A stretch of DNA of 42,548 nt from Chloroflexota bacterium (GCA_003695675.1 RFIA01000168.1:1-42548), one strand, 5' to 3'; shown: positions 17,752-26,097, counted from the stretch's first letter. Notes: a model not told the origin generated them from the letters alone. Made by a program: numbers and translations.

Positions 17752-17779
17752 GGAGGGGCGAGAAATGTCTCGCGCCTAC
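17752..17779. repeat. Palindromic repeat overlapping the end of the hydrolase gene
   Basis: GAGGGGCGAGAAATGTCTCG followed by CGCCTAC is a member of the GTAGGGGC family. On the minus strand its outer GTAG supplies the TAG stop codon of the alpha/beta hydrolase gene. Confidence 0.6.
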
Positions 17780-18681
17780 AATACTTCCCCAATAACGGCC
17801 ATTAATGAATCAATGGCGGGTGTATCCGTCGGGAACATGTGCTCACCTTCAAGGACAGTCCACGTAATATTGTATCCAGCGTCAGCCAGATCATTGTAAA
17901 GTTGCTCCGTCCATTCAACGGCAAAATCGGGCATGAGGCGATCCTGCCGCCCCAGAATGAAACGCAACACGAGATCAGGATTGCCCCCAATGTAGGTACG
18001 TGGAGTGATAACTTGCTGTAATTCAGGATCATCTTCCACAAATTGATCTTGATCGAAAAACACATAGGCACCAGCATACCCGATCATAGCATCAGGTCTC
18101 ACTGAAACATCATTATTCGCGACGCATTCGACTTGTTGAGAGGGGCCGTTGCGTGTCGCGGCAAATGTATCCCATACTTCCGAAGCACTATCGCCGACAA
18201 GTGAAACCCACAATCCGACATAGCCACCACCCGAGTGACCAAAAATGATCACCCGATCTCCACTACCACCATATTCCGCAACCATCGCACGGGCAAAGCG
18301 TACAGCACAGACACCTTCTTCGATAAATTGCCGGACACCCGCACCATTTTCATGCCTGCGATACAATTGAGCACCGTCTCCGCGCAAGATATTCGCATTG
18401 AAGACGACTGCGCCTCGTTCCGCAATCATCCGGCTGAGTTCAACCATCGGCTCAATATTTTTTGTCCCACTACCGCCATGGAACATGATAACAGCAGGCC
18501 AATCCCCATCGACAGTCGGGGCATAGACATCGAGCAGCTGTTCGTTGGCATCATCATTTAACGGAATCGTATAAGGCAGATCGCGTATTACCTCAATCTC
18601 GAGCGGGAATTGCGCATTCACCGGCGTCACAAAAACTGCTGCTAGCGCAATCACGGAAGTGACAAACATTATTGTTTTCAT
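17776..18681 (-). CDS. Exported alpha/beta hydrolase (esterase-like)
   Basis: This 301-aa protein has a signal peptide at residues 1-23 (MKTIMFVTSVIALAAVFV, cleavage near VNA-QF). The body has the alpha/beta-hydrolase layout: HGGSG oxyanion-hole motif at residues 68-72, the nucleophile elbow GHSGGG with Ser150, a candidate acid in LGRQDRLMPD and the catalytic His in EGEHMFP. The surrounding pattern (LDVYAPTVDGDWPAVIMFHGG) is that of BD-FAE-like carbohydrate and lipid esterases. It probably removes acyl groups outside the cytoplasmic membrane. I chose the ATG at 18681. An in-frame GTG at 18720 overlaps the upstream gene's stop (GTGATTAA) and would add 13 basic residues; AGGAGG lies 15 bases before the ATG, so the start is uncertain. 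Confidence 0.82.
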   Translation of the reverse strand: MKTIMFVTSVIALAAVFVTPVNAQFPLEIEVIRDLPYTIPLNDDANEQLLDVYAPTVDGDWPAVIMFHGGSGTKNIEPMVELSRMIAERGAVVFNANILRGDGAQLYRRHENGAGVRQFIEEGVCAVRFARAMVAEYGGSGDRVIIFGHSGGGYVGLWVSLVGDSASEVWDTFAATRNGPSQQVECVANNDVSVRPDAMIGYAGAYVFFDQDQFVEDDPELQQVITPRTYIGGNPDLVLRFILGRQDRLMPDFAVEWTEQLYNDLADAGYNITWTVLEGEHMFPTDTPAIDSLMAVIGEVL

Positions 18682-18712
18682 CTTTGCCGCGTCCAACCTC
18701 CTCGATACCCTT

Positions 18713-19672
18713 TTAATCACGAAACGTCAACACACGCTGTGGATTGTCTTCCATCATGATGCTGATTTGCTCATCGGTGACACCAGCTTCGCGCTGCAAT
18801 TTCGGTAAAAAGACTCGCGAGATGTAGGTGTAATCGTCGAAGACATTCTCGCCGGAGGCTTCCTCAAGCCCATAGACGAAAACCGCCGCGTCATGACTCA
18901 TCATCACCTGATTGACGTAGCCTTTGTTGATGGCATTGCCGATGACGCGCACCCAATGGTCATCATCGAAAAAGATTTTCATGCCGATGCGGTCGAAGCT
19001 GATGTTCGCGCCGCGCTTGAGCATCTGCTCCGAATAATCAAGCGGGTCTTCTTCAAATCCGATATGACTGACGATGACCTCTTCCGGCGAGACGCCCTCG
19101 CTCTCAAAAATGTCGAGTTGTTCGAGACCCATGCCATTCGTCGTGTGCGTGATGATCGGGCAGCCGGTGGCTTTGTGCGCCCGTGCCGACGCCCGCAGCA
19201 TCTTCTCCTCGTTCTCAGAGATGCGGCCTTCACCTGTCGCGCATTTGATGATGCCCGCTTTAACGAGTGTATCGCCCATGCCTTCGGTGATTTCGCGGCT
19301 GAACAAATCGACCAGCGCGTCGAGGTCGAGGGCGCGACCAATCGGGTGAATCGGACACCACGACTCATGAAAAAATCCGGTACTCGCGATAATCTTGACC
19401 GGGCCGCGCAGCGCCACTTCTTTGAACAAATCGATGTAACGGCCACAGCCAATCGGTGTGCATTCGACCATCGCACTGATGCCCGCCGCATGTAGTTCCT
19501 CCATTTTGGCGACCATCTTTTGCACCATGTCGTCAAACTCGAAATCGAGCACTTTTGGCCGCCCCAACATCTCGCCCCAATCGACACATAAATGTTCGTG
19601 GATGAGTGTCCGTCCCAAATCGCTAGGCGCGACATCGCCGGTCAATGTACGAATTTTTTGCGTCTCGGTCAT
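18713..19672 (-). CDS. Phosphotriesterase-family metal hydrolase (lactonase-like)
   Basis: This 319-aa TIM-barrel amidohydrolase has all metal ligands of the family: HEH at residues 25-27 (LIHEHL), Lys143 for carbamylation (IIKCATG), His176 (IITHT), His203 (VSHIGF) and Asp261 (MSHDA). In metabolic clusters relatives often act as lactonases or phosphosugar lactonases rather than on organophosphates. AGGA stands six bases before the ATG at 19672. The gene is followed within 32 bases by the exported hydrolase and preceded by the D-aminoacylase gene, so the three form one unit. The lack of a signal peptide makes it cytosolic. Confidence 0.92.
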   Translation of the reverse strand: MTETQKIRTLTGDVAPSDLGRTLIHEHLCVDWGEMLGRPKVLDFEFDDMVQKMVAKMEELHAAGISAMVECTPIGCGRYIDLFKEVALRGPVKIIASTGFFHESWCPIHPIGRALDLDALVDLFSREITEGMGDTLVKAGIIKCATGEGRISENEEKMLRASARAHKATGCPIITHTTNGMGLEQLDIFESEGVSPEEVIVSHIGFEEDPLDYSEQMLKRGANISFDRIGMKIFFDDDHWVRVIGNAINKGYVNQVMMSHDAAVFVYGLEEASGENVFDDYTYISRVFLPKLQREAGVTDEQISIMMEDNPQRVLTFRD

Positions 19673-19716
19673 AAACAATCCTTACGTAAAATTTATTTTG
19701 GTTTTTGTTTGTTTTC

Positions 19717-21342
19717 TCAATAAACCAACGTCGTCATCCGTTCCGGTTGGCGACCGTAAGGCGAACGCAAGGGGCGGCCCGGTGTCGCGCCGGTGACTTG
19801 TGCGCCGGCGACAACAGGTATGCCGTTGACGATGACATGATGCACGCCTTCAGGATAACTGCGCGGGTTGTCATACGTGGCTGTGTCGCGTAACGTATCG
19901 GCATCGAAGACGACAATATCCGCCATCATACCCGGTCGGATGATGCCGCGGTCAATCGCGCCGATGCGTCGCGCAGCCGCCGACGTCATCTTGCGGATAC
20001 CCTCTTCCCAACTGAGCAATCCCATATCGCGCACATAATGCGCCAAGAATTTGACGTGCGTGCCCCATCCGCGCGGATGCGGTCGCTCACCGACGAGAAT
20101 GCCATCACTGCCGACTGTGTGCGCCGGATGTTGCAAAATCGTCTGCACATTTTCTTCGTTGCCGATATGCGCGAGGCACGACACACTCAAACGCGATTGA
20201 AGCAACAACTCGACGAAAAACTCAAACGGCGATTTGCCCGCACGTGCCGCCGCCTCCGGCAGATACATCCCAACGAGGGACGGGTCAGCCTCGCCGTCCA
20301 TGATGCCGCTAATTTGTATCATCTCCCACCCCATGGGGATACCGTTGAAACCGTCTGACCCGACGACTTCCATATCATGACGCAGGCGGTCGTGTAAATC
20401 GGTGGATTGCAAACGGGCGAGTATCGCTTCGCTACCACCATCGTGCATCCAACTCGGCAAAAAGGCGTGCAGATACGTGCTGCCTGCGAGATAGGGATAG
20501 GTGTCCATCGTGACTTCAACGCCATCGGCGCGGGCGGCGTCGATATTCGCTAATAATTCGGGAGCACGGCCTTTGTTGTTGGGATAACCGAGATGACAAT
20601 GTGTCAAATGTACCGGGACATTTGCGCGGCGGGCGATTTCAATCGAGTCGGCGTAGGCTTTGAGCGCCTCGCTGCCATAATTGCGATGATGTGGGCAATA
20701 GAAACCGTTGAACGGTTGCAGGGTTTCACAAAGCGTGACCATTTCGTCATCCGTCGCGAACATACACGGCGAGTATGTCAATCCGGTCGAGAGACCGACA
20801 GCGCCTTCGCGCATACATTGCGTGATGATGTGACACATCGCTTGCATTTCATCATCGGTCGGCGCACGATTATCCTCACCCATCACAAGCATCCGCACCG
20901 TACCATGCGGCACAAGCCACGCGACATTGACGGCGGTCGTTTCCTCAAAGCGGTCGAGATACATCGTCGCCGTGTGCCAATCCCACGCCACATCCGGGCG
21001 GCCATTCCACCCGGCGAGTTGCTCTTGCAGAATCGCTGCGGTTTGCGGTGTGATCGGCGCTAGTCCAAGACCGTCGTGCCCGATGAGTTCAGTCGTCACA
21101 CCTTGACGAATTTTGCACTCTTGAAGCGGGTGCGCCAACGGTTGCAAGTCAGAATGGGTGTGCATATCAATAAAACCGGGGCAGACTACACGGTCATCGG
21201 CATCAATCGTGTGATGCGCACTGCTATCAGCCAACTTGCCAACGGCGACGATACGATTGTCCATAATCGCGATATCGGCCCGATACCACGGCGACCCTGT
21301 GCCATCGATGACGCGCCCGCCGGTGATGAGAATGTCGTACAT
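19717..21342 (-). CDS. N-acyl-D-amino-acid deacylase (D-aminoacylase)-family amidohydrolase
   Basis: This 541-aa protein opens with the small beta-domain (MYDILITGGRVIDGTGSPWY) and the metal motif GFIDMHTHSD (HTHSD at residues 61-65), followed by ECKIRQGVTTE with Cys76 in the position of the metal-ligand Cys of D-aminoacylases. Further family marks are GLSTGLTYSP, VHLTHCH, VGSDGILVGE, HPRGWGTH and the closing GMMADIVVFDADT. The family cleaves the N-acyl group from D-amino acids, and some members act on other N-acyl or dihydropyrimidine-like substrates. GAGGGAGA precedes the ATG by four bases. It is the first gene of the minus-strand block, under a promoter in the divergent region. Confidence 0.9.
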   Translation of the reverse strand: MYDILITGGRVIDGTGSPWYRADIAIMDNRIVAVGKLADSSAHHTIDADDRVVCPGFIDMHTHSDLQPLAHPLQECKIRQGVTTELIGHDGLGLAPITPQTAAILQEQLAGWNGRPDVAWDWHTATMYLDRFEETTAVNVAWLVPHGTVRMLVMGEDNRAPTDDEMQAMCHIITQCMREGAVGLSTGLTYSPCMFATDDEMVTLCETLQPFNGFYCPHHRNYGSEALKAYADSIEIARRANVPVHLTHCHLGYPNNKGRAPELLANIDAARADGVEVTMDTYPYLAGSTYLHAFLPSWMHDGGSEAILARLQSTDLHDRLRHDMEVVGSDGFNGIPMGWEMIQISGIMDGEADPSLVGMYLPEAAARAGKSPFEFFVELLLQSRLSVSCLAHIGNEENVQTILQHPAHTVGSDGILVGERPHPRGWGTHVKFLAHYVRDMGLLSWEEGIRKMTSAAARRIGAIDRGIIRPGMMADIVVFDADTLRDTATYDNPRSYPEGVHHVIVNGIPVVAGAQVTGATPGRPLRSPYGRQPERMTTLVY

Positions 21343-21436
21343 CTTGTCTCCCTCGTTGGCCTCATGTCTCCTTAATCATCAATCGTTAGGGACATTCGGA
21401 TTTTGGAACGAATCTGTCACAACAACAGATGAAACG

Positions 21437-21454
21437 GACACGATATATCGCGTC
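21437..21454. promoter_or_regulatory. Candidate operator, GAC-N12-GTC site in the divergent region
   Basis: GGACACGATATATCGCGTCC (21436-21455) is palindromic except for one base pair. On the minus strand it matches the sites at 11440 and 9228 in GGAC, the central AT-rich ATRTAT and TGTC. Confidence 0.5.
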
Positions 21455-21473
21455 CTTACGACCGAATTCATAC

Positions 21474-21501
21474 AGTATGCTGTCCGCTATAAAAATGACA
21501 A
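21474..21501 (-). promoter_or_regulatory. Promoter for the D-aminoacylase unit
   Basis: On the minus strand TTGTCA (21496-21501) and CATACT (21474-21479) are 16 bases apart. A GCGGACAG half-site overlaps the spacer and -10, and the full operator candidate lies just downstream of the predicted start. Confidence 0.4.
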
Positions 21502-21547
21502 ATCTACTATACGCATAACCCACGCATAACCCGCCATTGCGAATTTG

Positions 21548-21576
21548 TTGACAGGCTTCTGAATGTCTGGTAATTT
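21548..21576 (+). promoter_or_regulatory. Promoter for the VOC/ABC operon
   Basis: A perfect TTGACA (21548-21553) is followed after 17 bases by TAATTT (21571-21576) with TGG directly before it (extended -10). The predicted start is near 21583, about 80 bases before the first gene. Confidence 0.45.
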
Positions 21577-21666
21577 ATATGCAATCGAATGCACGCACAC
21601 GTTTGCATAAAAACTGTAACACGATTCTTCAAGAAATTACAACCATTTTTGAAAGCTGTTTGACTT

Positions 21667-22041
21667 ATGGACGATGTTGAACTGATTTTTGACCACGTTG
21701 GCATCCCCACTGATGACAAACAACCCGATGAAGATTGGGTTGAGTCCACACGAGTATGGGTGACGAATCCCCGCAATCATAAATACCGCGTCGAATTCTT
21801 GCGCTTTGAACCGGACACCCCCTGCAAATGGGAGGTCGTCAATTTGCCGCATGTCGCTTATCGTGTCAAAGCCGAGGACTTCCCGAAATTGCTTGAAGGC
21901 GTTGAAATCTTAATCGAGCCATTCGAGGTCGATGAGAATTTGACGATTGCGTATGTCAAGAAAAACGGGATGCCGGTCGAATACATGGTGTTCAAAGACC
22001 CGGACTTGTGGTTCGGCAAACGCAGCGAAGACGACGAATAA
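21667..22041 (+). CDS. VOC-superfamily (glyoxalase/dioxygenase-fold) small protein
   Basis: This 124-aa protein opens with LIFDHVGIPTD, typical of VOC proteins (first metal-ligand His in DHVG), continues with RVWVTNPRNHKYRVEFLRFEPD and HVAYRVKAEDFPKLLEG (second repeat with a His), and ends GMPVEYMVFKDPDLWFG. This is the paired beta-alpha-beta-beta-beta module of the fold. The family covers isomerases, epimerases, lyases and ring-cleaving dioxygenases, so the reaction is open. No good ribosome site precedes the ATG. It lies 89 bases before the ABC ATPase gene and is probably the first gene of that operon, so it may act on the imported compound. Confidence 0.75.
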   Translation: MDDVELIFDHVGIPTDDKQPDEDWVESTRVWVTNPRNHKYRVEFLRFEPDTPCKWEVVNLPHVAYRVKAEDFPKLLEGVEILIEPFEVDENLTIAYVKKNGMPVEYMVFKDPDLWFGKRSEDDE

Positions 22042-22048
22042 CAACCTA

Positions 22049-22076
22049 GCAGGAGCAGGGCATACCGTGTCCCTAC
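22049..22076. repeat. Palindromic repeat, degenerate GTAGGGGC family
   Basis: GCAGGAGCAGGGCATACCGT with GTCCCTAC forms an imperfect hairpin between the VOC and ATPase genes. A downstream ACAAATTAAATACCGC stretch resembles ACAATTAAATACTGC near 25121, which also lies beside a repeat copy. Confidence 0.45.
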
Positions 22077-22130
22077 AACCTACAAATTAAATACCGCGTT
22101 AAATAACGTGACAAACCAGAGAGGACTCCC

Positions 22131-22937
22131 GTGTCTGCTGACACTGCAAACGGCAAAGCAAAAATCAAAATCGATAGTGCATCGAAAGTTTATGAAACGC
22201 AGTCCGGTTATGTTCATGCGCTCGATAACTTCTCGTCTGATATTCAAGAACGCGAACTCGTGTGTGTCGTCGGGCCGAGCGGTTGCGGCAAGACGACATT
22301 GTTGTGGGCATTAAGCGGCTTGCATCCCCTCACATCGGGCACCGTTTATCTCGATGATGTGCCTGTGAAGGGGCCGCATCCTGAAATCGGGATGATCTTT
22401 CAAGAAGCCAATTTGCTGCCATGGCGCAATCTCATCAAGAATATCGAATTTCCGTTCGAGATCAAGAAATTGAATCCCAATGATTATCGTGACCGTATTC
22501 AACATCTTTTGGAAACCGTCGGCCTCGCTGGGTTCGAGAATAAATACCCGCGCGAGCTTTCTGGTGGGATGCAGCAGCGTGCCTCGCTCGTGCGCTGTCT
22601 CTCATTCGACCCATCGGTGATGTTGATGGATGAACCATTCGGCGCGTTGGACGCCTTCACCCGCGATGAGATGAATCTGTTGTTGTTGAAGCTGTGGACA
22701 GAAAATCAAAAAACCATCGTCTTTGTCACCCACAGCATCACCGAAGCATTGTTCTTGGCCGACCGCATTCTCGTTATGTCGCCGCGTCCCGGTCGTTTGA
22801 CGCGGGAATTCAAAGTGGATTTGCCGCGCCCCCGTCATCTCGATATGCAGATGACGCCGTACTTCATGGAAGCAACTAAAGAAATTAAAGACATCATTTA
22901 TGCCAGTATAGAGGTGGAACAACACGCTGATGGCTGA
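22131..22937 (+). CDS. ABC transporter ATPase, NitT/TauT type
   Basis: This 268-aa ATPase has Walker A GPSGCGKT (residues 48-55), Q-loop FQEANLLPW, signature LSGGMQQ (143-149), Walker B MLMDEP (164-169), D-loop GALD and switch His201 (VTHS). The length and the closing VMSPRPGRLTREFKVDLPRPR are typical of the SsuB/TauB/NrtD group, which energises uptake of nitrate, sulfonates, pyrimidines or other small compounds. The GTG start at 22131 is supported by GAGAGGA five bases upstream. The gene overlaps the permease gene by eight bases, indicating translational coupling. Confidence 0.95.
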   Translation: MSADTANGKAKIKIDSASKVYETQSGYVHALDNFSSDIQERELVCVVGPSGCGKTTLLWALSGLHPLTSGTVYLDDVPVKGPHPEIGMIFQEANLLPWRNLIKNIEFPFEIKKLNPNDYRDRIQHLLETVGLAGFENKYPRELSGGMQQRASLVRCLSFDPSVMLMDEPFGALDAFTRDEMNLLLLKLWTENQKTIVFVTHSITEALFLADRILVMSPRPGRLTREFKVDLPRPRHLDMQMTPYFMEATKEIKDIIYASIEVEQHADG

Positions 22938-23787
22938 CCAACTGATCGAAAAGATTCCAGATTTTGACAAAAAAGAAAGCACTGTCAATGTCGCTGAAGA
23001 AGGTTTCATCGACTGGACATCGCTGACGAAGCCGCCGACTGCGAAGAATATGCGCGAAGCGCTCATCATTCTGGCGGTTGCGGTCGCGATTGTCGGCGGC
23101 AGCGAAGTGCTTGTGCGCCTGTTCAATGTGCCGAATTACATTTTACCCGCGCCGAGCAAGATTTTCACTGCATTGGTCGAAAGTTTTGACGTCATCGGCC
23201 CGCATATTCTCATCACGTTGCAAGAGTTGGCTATCGGGTATTCAATCGGCGCCGTCATCGGCATCGTTCTCGCGGCGGTCATCACACAAATACCATTCAT
23301 CGAGAAAATCATCACGCCTTACATCATCATCCTCGTGACGACACCGATGTTGGCGTTGGTGCCGTTGCTCGTCCTCAAACTTGGCTTCGGTCTTGAACCA
23401 CGTATCGTCGCCGTCGCACTCGCCGTCGGCCCGATGGTGATGATTAATTCGGCGACCGGCTTTCGCCGGACGGATATGGCAAAGATTGCGCTGGCGCGGT
23501 CTTATGGCGCGACGACGCTGCAATTATTCATCAAAATTCGTTTTCCACTCGCTCTGCCGATGATTATCGTCGGTTTGATGGTCGGCGGCATCTTTGGATT
23601 GCTGACGGCGGTCGGTGCAGAGATGGTCGGTGGTGGTGGTGGACTCGGCAGCCGTTTGGTGTTTTACTCGTCGTTAGCACGCATGGAACCCTTCTTCGCG
23701 ACGATTGTGATTATCGCGACCATTGGCATCAGCATGTACGTCATTTTTTTCTTAATTGGCAAAAAATGGGCAAGTTGGGAAGCTTAA
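22930..23787 (+). CDS. ABC transporter permease, NitT/TauT type
   Basis: This 285-aa inner-membrane permease has a cytosolic N-terminal tail of about 45 residues, then about six hydrophobic segments starting at EALIILAVAVAIVGGSEVLV. The SsuC/TauC features are NVPNYILPAPSKIF, the EAA loop (ARSYGATTLQLFIKIRFPLA) and the LTAVGAEMVGGGGGLG loop. It should pair with itself as a homodimer and with the ATPase encoded just upstream. The ATG lies inside the end of the ATPase gene. Confidence 0.95.
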   Translation: MADQLIEKIPDFDKKESTVNVAEEGFIDWTSLTKPPTAKNMREALIILAVAVAIVGGSEVLVRLFNVPNYILPAPSKIFTALVESFDVIGPHILITLQELAIGYSIGAVIGIVLAAVITQIPFIEKIITPYIIILVTTPMLALVPLLVLKLGFGLEPRIVAVALAVGPMVMINSATGFRRTDMAKIALARSYGATTLQLFIKIRFPLALPMIIVGLMVGGIFGLLTAVGAEMVGGGGGLGSRLVFYSSLARMEPFFATIVIIATIGISMYVIFFLIGKKWASWEA

Positions 23788-23867
23788 TTACCCGGCCTGT
23801 TCATTGTGTTGCGCACCAAAACAAATTGTCCGTTTTGTTCAAATAGAAATAATTTGGAGGTTCAAGA

Positions 23868-25019
23868 ATGACTGTTAAGAATCGGGGTTTCCGTTGGGTG
23901 CTGCTTGTGAGCATTCTCGCGCTGGTCGGGTCGATTGTCCCGGCAGGTATTGTTTTCTCGCAAGACGATGTAGAATGCGGCACGGGGGAAACCGCAAGTA
24001 TTACATGGGTTTCGCCGCGTGGCACGCTCGAAGTTATGGATGATTATCCGTTATGGGTGGCGACTGAGATGGGCTACTTCGAAGAACTCGGCTTAGATGT
24101 TCAGCTTGAACCGGGCCCGCTTGGTGGCGCGAATGTCATGAGTTTGCTGCCTGAAGGTCAGGCCGATGTGGGGTATCCATCGCCGGGCGTGTTGACCTCA
24201 AGCATTGACGCCGATATTCCGATCATTCTTGCATTTGAGATGGTCGCCGGGCAAGTCTTCGATTTCGCCGTGCGTGCAGACAGCGATATTCAAACCATCG
24301 CCGATCTCGAAGGAAAGACTATTTCGCTTGGTTCAGCCGGTTGGCAACCGATTGTCGATCCGATTTTGATGGAGCAGGGCATCCCACTTGATTCCGTTAC
24401 GTATGTCGAAGCTGGTAATCAATGGGGGCAAGCGGTCGATCAAGGACAGGCCGATGTCGCCCTAGCGTGGGAAGGCCTACGGGCACAATGGGACTCGATT
24501 GGACTCGATTTCCGTTATTTGATCGGCACAGAATTCTCGAATGACCCGTCGAATGGATACGCGATTCGCGCTGCCGATCTCGAAGACCCCGATCAGGTCG
24601 CTGTATTGACATGTTTCTTCCGTGGTGTGGCGATGGGTCTTGAATTCGCCCGCGTCAATCCACAGGCAGCCGCGCAAATTACTTACAATCAATTCCCGGC
24701 CTTGCAGGAACAGATGACGCCCGAACTCGCGCTTGAGTCGATGCGTCAACTGGCATTCCTCTATAACCAAACTAACGCCGAAGGTCATGGTTATGGCTTC
24801 AGCGATGTGGACAATTGGCAAAGTTATTTGGATCGCGTTGCTGAGTTGGGGCAAACGCAACGGCAATTAAGCGCTGACGAAGTCGTGACGAATTTCTTCG
24901 TCGAAGCCGCCAACGATTTTGATCACGATGCTGTTGCGGAAGATGCGATGAATTTTGAGTTGAGCGAGGAATGGGCGAACCTCGAATTGCAAGGGCCGAT
25001 TGAACCGTCAGTTGAATAA
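23868..25019 (+). CDS. ABC transporter substrate-binding protein, NMT1/ThiY-like
   Basis: This 383-aa exported protein has a signal peptide at about residues 1-31 (WVLLVSILALVGSIVPAGIV, cleavage near IVFS). After maturation the fold is that of NMT1/ThiY/SsuA-like proteins: PLWVATEMGYFEELGLDVQL, a small-molecule pocket around GPLGGANVMSLLPEGQADVG, IADLEGKTISLGSAG, and DVALAWEG. The ligand is not apparent. Related proteins bind pyrimidine precursors of thiamin, riboflavin, nitrate or sulfonates. GGAGG stands seven bases before the ATG. It is the last gene of the operon and is followed by a clear terminator. Confidence 0.93.
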   Translation: MTVKNRGFRWVLLVSILALVGSIVPAGIVFSQDDVECGTGETASITWVSPRGTLEVMDDYPLWVATEMGYFEELGLDVQLEPGPLGGANVMSLLPEGQADVGYPSPGVLTSSIDADIPIILAFEMVAGQVFDFAVRADSDIQTIADLEGKTISLGSAGWQPIVDPILMEQGIPLDSVTYVEAGNQWGQAVDQGQADVALAWEGLRAQWDSIGLDFRYLIGTEFSNDPSNGYAIRAADLEDPDQVAVLTCFFRGVAMGLEFARVNPQAAAQITYNQFPALQEQMTPELALESMRQLAFLYNQTNAEGHGYGFSDVDNWQSYLDRVAELGQTQRQLSADEVVTNFFVEAANDFDHDAVAEDAMNFELSEEWANLELQGPIEPSVE

Positions 25020-25034
25020 AGCGTGATCGTTGAT

Positions 25035-25070
25035 ATGGACGGATGGGTTTATCCTGTCCGTCCATTTTTT
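25035..25070 (+). terminator. Rho-independent terminator of the NitT/TauT operon
   Basis: ATGGACGGA (25035-25043) pairs perfectly with TCCGTCCAT (25057-25065) and runs into six T residues, 16 bases after the stop codon. Confidence 0.9.
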
Positions 25071-25147
25071 ATCGATCACTCGCGAAGATCGTTGTAAGGG
25101 CGTGATAATGCAGGTTTACAATTAAATACTGCCTTTCATGATGTCAT

Positions 25148-25172
25148 GTAGGGGCGATTCGCGAACCTTGCG
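25148..25172. repeat. Palindromic repeat, TTCGCGAA-core type (half copy)
   Basis: GTAGGGGCGATTCGCGAACC is the left arm and core of the family; the right arm is degraded. Confidence 0.5.
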
Positions 25173-25208
25173 CATCGAGTTAAGTCTCAATTATTTTGAG
25201 ATGCTTGC

Positions 25209-25241
25209 TTTTGCGTCCTCTGCGTCTTTGCGGTTATTAAA
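25209..25241. repeat. CTCTGCGTCTTTGCGG dispersed repeat
   Basis: TTTTGCGTCCTCTGCGTCTT with TGCGGTTATTAAAG is the inverse orientation of the CGCAGAGACGCAGAG element, located upstream of the isomerase gene. Confidence 0.55.
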
Positions 25242-25278
25242 GAATTTTCACATTATTCACTCTAGGGAGAGCGACCAC

Positions 25279-26094
25279 ATGCCACTCAAGAATCGTTTGG
25301 GCGGGCACACTAACAGTTATCATACATACAGTCTTGAAGAAGCATTAGAAGGCATCGCCGGGGCCGGCTATCGTTATGTTGAGTTAAGCGCTGTGCCCGG
25401 TTGGACGGAGCATGTCCCTCTTGGTGCAGACGAAAAAACATTGGGCAAGATTCAACGGATGCTTAACAAGCTTGGCTTGATTGCCGTCAGCCTCAGCGGG
25501 CATTCCGATTTGACGACCAAAGAGGGATTGGCACAGGGGCTTCAGGCGCTTGAATTGTGTGAACGTCTCGGCATCGATATTATGAACACGGCTATCGGCG
25601 GGCATTACAGCGAAGATGAGGACGAAGCCGCTTTCATGGACAACATCGGGCAACTCGCCGCCGCAGCAGCCGAACGCGACATCATGCTCGGCATCGAAAT
25701 TCATGGCGAGATCACCAACACGGGCAAGAATGCTGTTCCCGTCATTGAGCGCATCGGGCATGACAATGTGCGCATCAATTACGACCCGGCCAATGCCGAA
25801 TTTTATGGCGGCGTCAAAGCAGAGGATGATTTGCCGTATGCGTTGCCCTTGATGGTACATGCGCACATGAAAGACAAAGAGGGCGAAGGGCGTGTTTGGA
25901 ACTTCCCCGCGCCGGGCGAAGGCCACATCGACTTCAGCAAATTGCTGGCCGATATGGAAAAAGCGGGCTATAACGGCCCATTGACCGTCGAGATTGAATT
26001 TCAGGGTGAGCCATGGCCGCCACTTGAAGAGGTCAATCGTGCCATGAAGTCGGCGTATGACCATTTGACGTCGCTCGGTGTACCAAAGGATTAA
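25279..26094 (+). CDS. Sugar phosphate isomerase/epimerase family protein (TIM barrel)
   Basis: This 271-aa xylose-isomerase-like TIM-barrel protein shows LEGIAGAGYRYVELSAVPGW at the N-terminus, a strand with a metal-binding Glu (IMLGIEIHGEI), INYDPANAEFYGG, MVHAHMKDKEG (metal-binding His) and the closing Glu strand LTVEIEFQG. The four acidic/His ligands for a divalent metal are therefore present. The family includes inosose dehydratase, tagatose and allulose epimerases and 3-keto-sugar isomerases. I chose the ATG at 25279 because AGGGAGA lies about eight bases upstream; the frame extends further but only through repeat DNA. The next gene, a Gfo/Idh/MocA oxidoreductase, follows after three bases, the usual partner in oxidised-sugar pathways. 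Confidence 0.9.
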   Translation: MPLKNRLGGHTNSYHTYSLEEALEGIAGAGYRYVELSAVPGWTEHVPLGADEKTLGKIQRMLNKLGLIAVSLSGHSDLTTKEGLAQGLQALELCERLGIDIMNTAIGGHYSEDEDEAAFMDNIGQLAAAAAERDIMLGIEIHGEITNTGKNAVPVIERIGHDNVRINYDPANAEFYGGVKAEDDLPYALPLMVHAHMKDKEGEGRVWNFPAPGEGHIDFSKLLADMEKAGYNGPLTVEIEFQGEPWPPLEEVNRAMKSAYDHLTSLGVPKD

Positions 26095-26097
26095 CTC

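Larger units (their letters stand above)
21343..21666. other. Divergent regulatory region between the deacylase and the VOC/ABC operon
   Basis: The 324 bases hold a minus-strand promoter (21474-21501), a GAC-N12-GTC operator candidate (21437-21454), a half-site CTGTCCGC (21480-21487), a gapped dyad GACATTCG ... CGAATCTGTC (about 21391-21418) and a plus-strand promoter (21548-21576). No gene is seen. The density of symmetric elements marks it as the main control region of the catabolic block. Confidence 0.6.

Noticed and set aside
18682-18720. GTG start of the exported hydrolase overlapping the upstream stop codon
   Set aside because: It would place 13 extra basic residues before a normal signal peptide; the ATG at 18681 gives a standard one. 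Kept as an alternative because AGGAGG is rather far from the ATG.
25095-25146. Further palindromic repeat copy (GTAAGGGCGTGATAATGCAG region)
   Set aside because: It shares only the left arm and a short AATTAAATAC tail with other copies; too degenerate to call separately.
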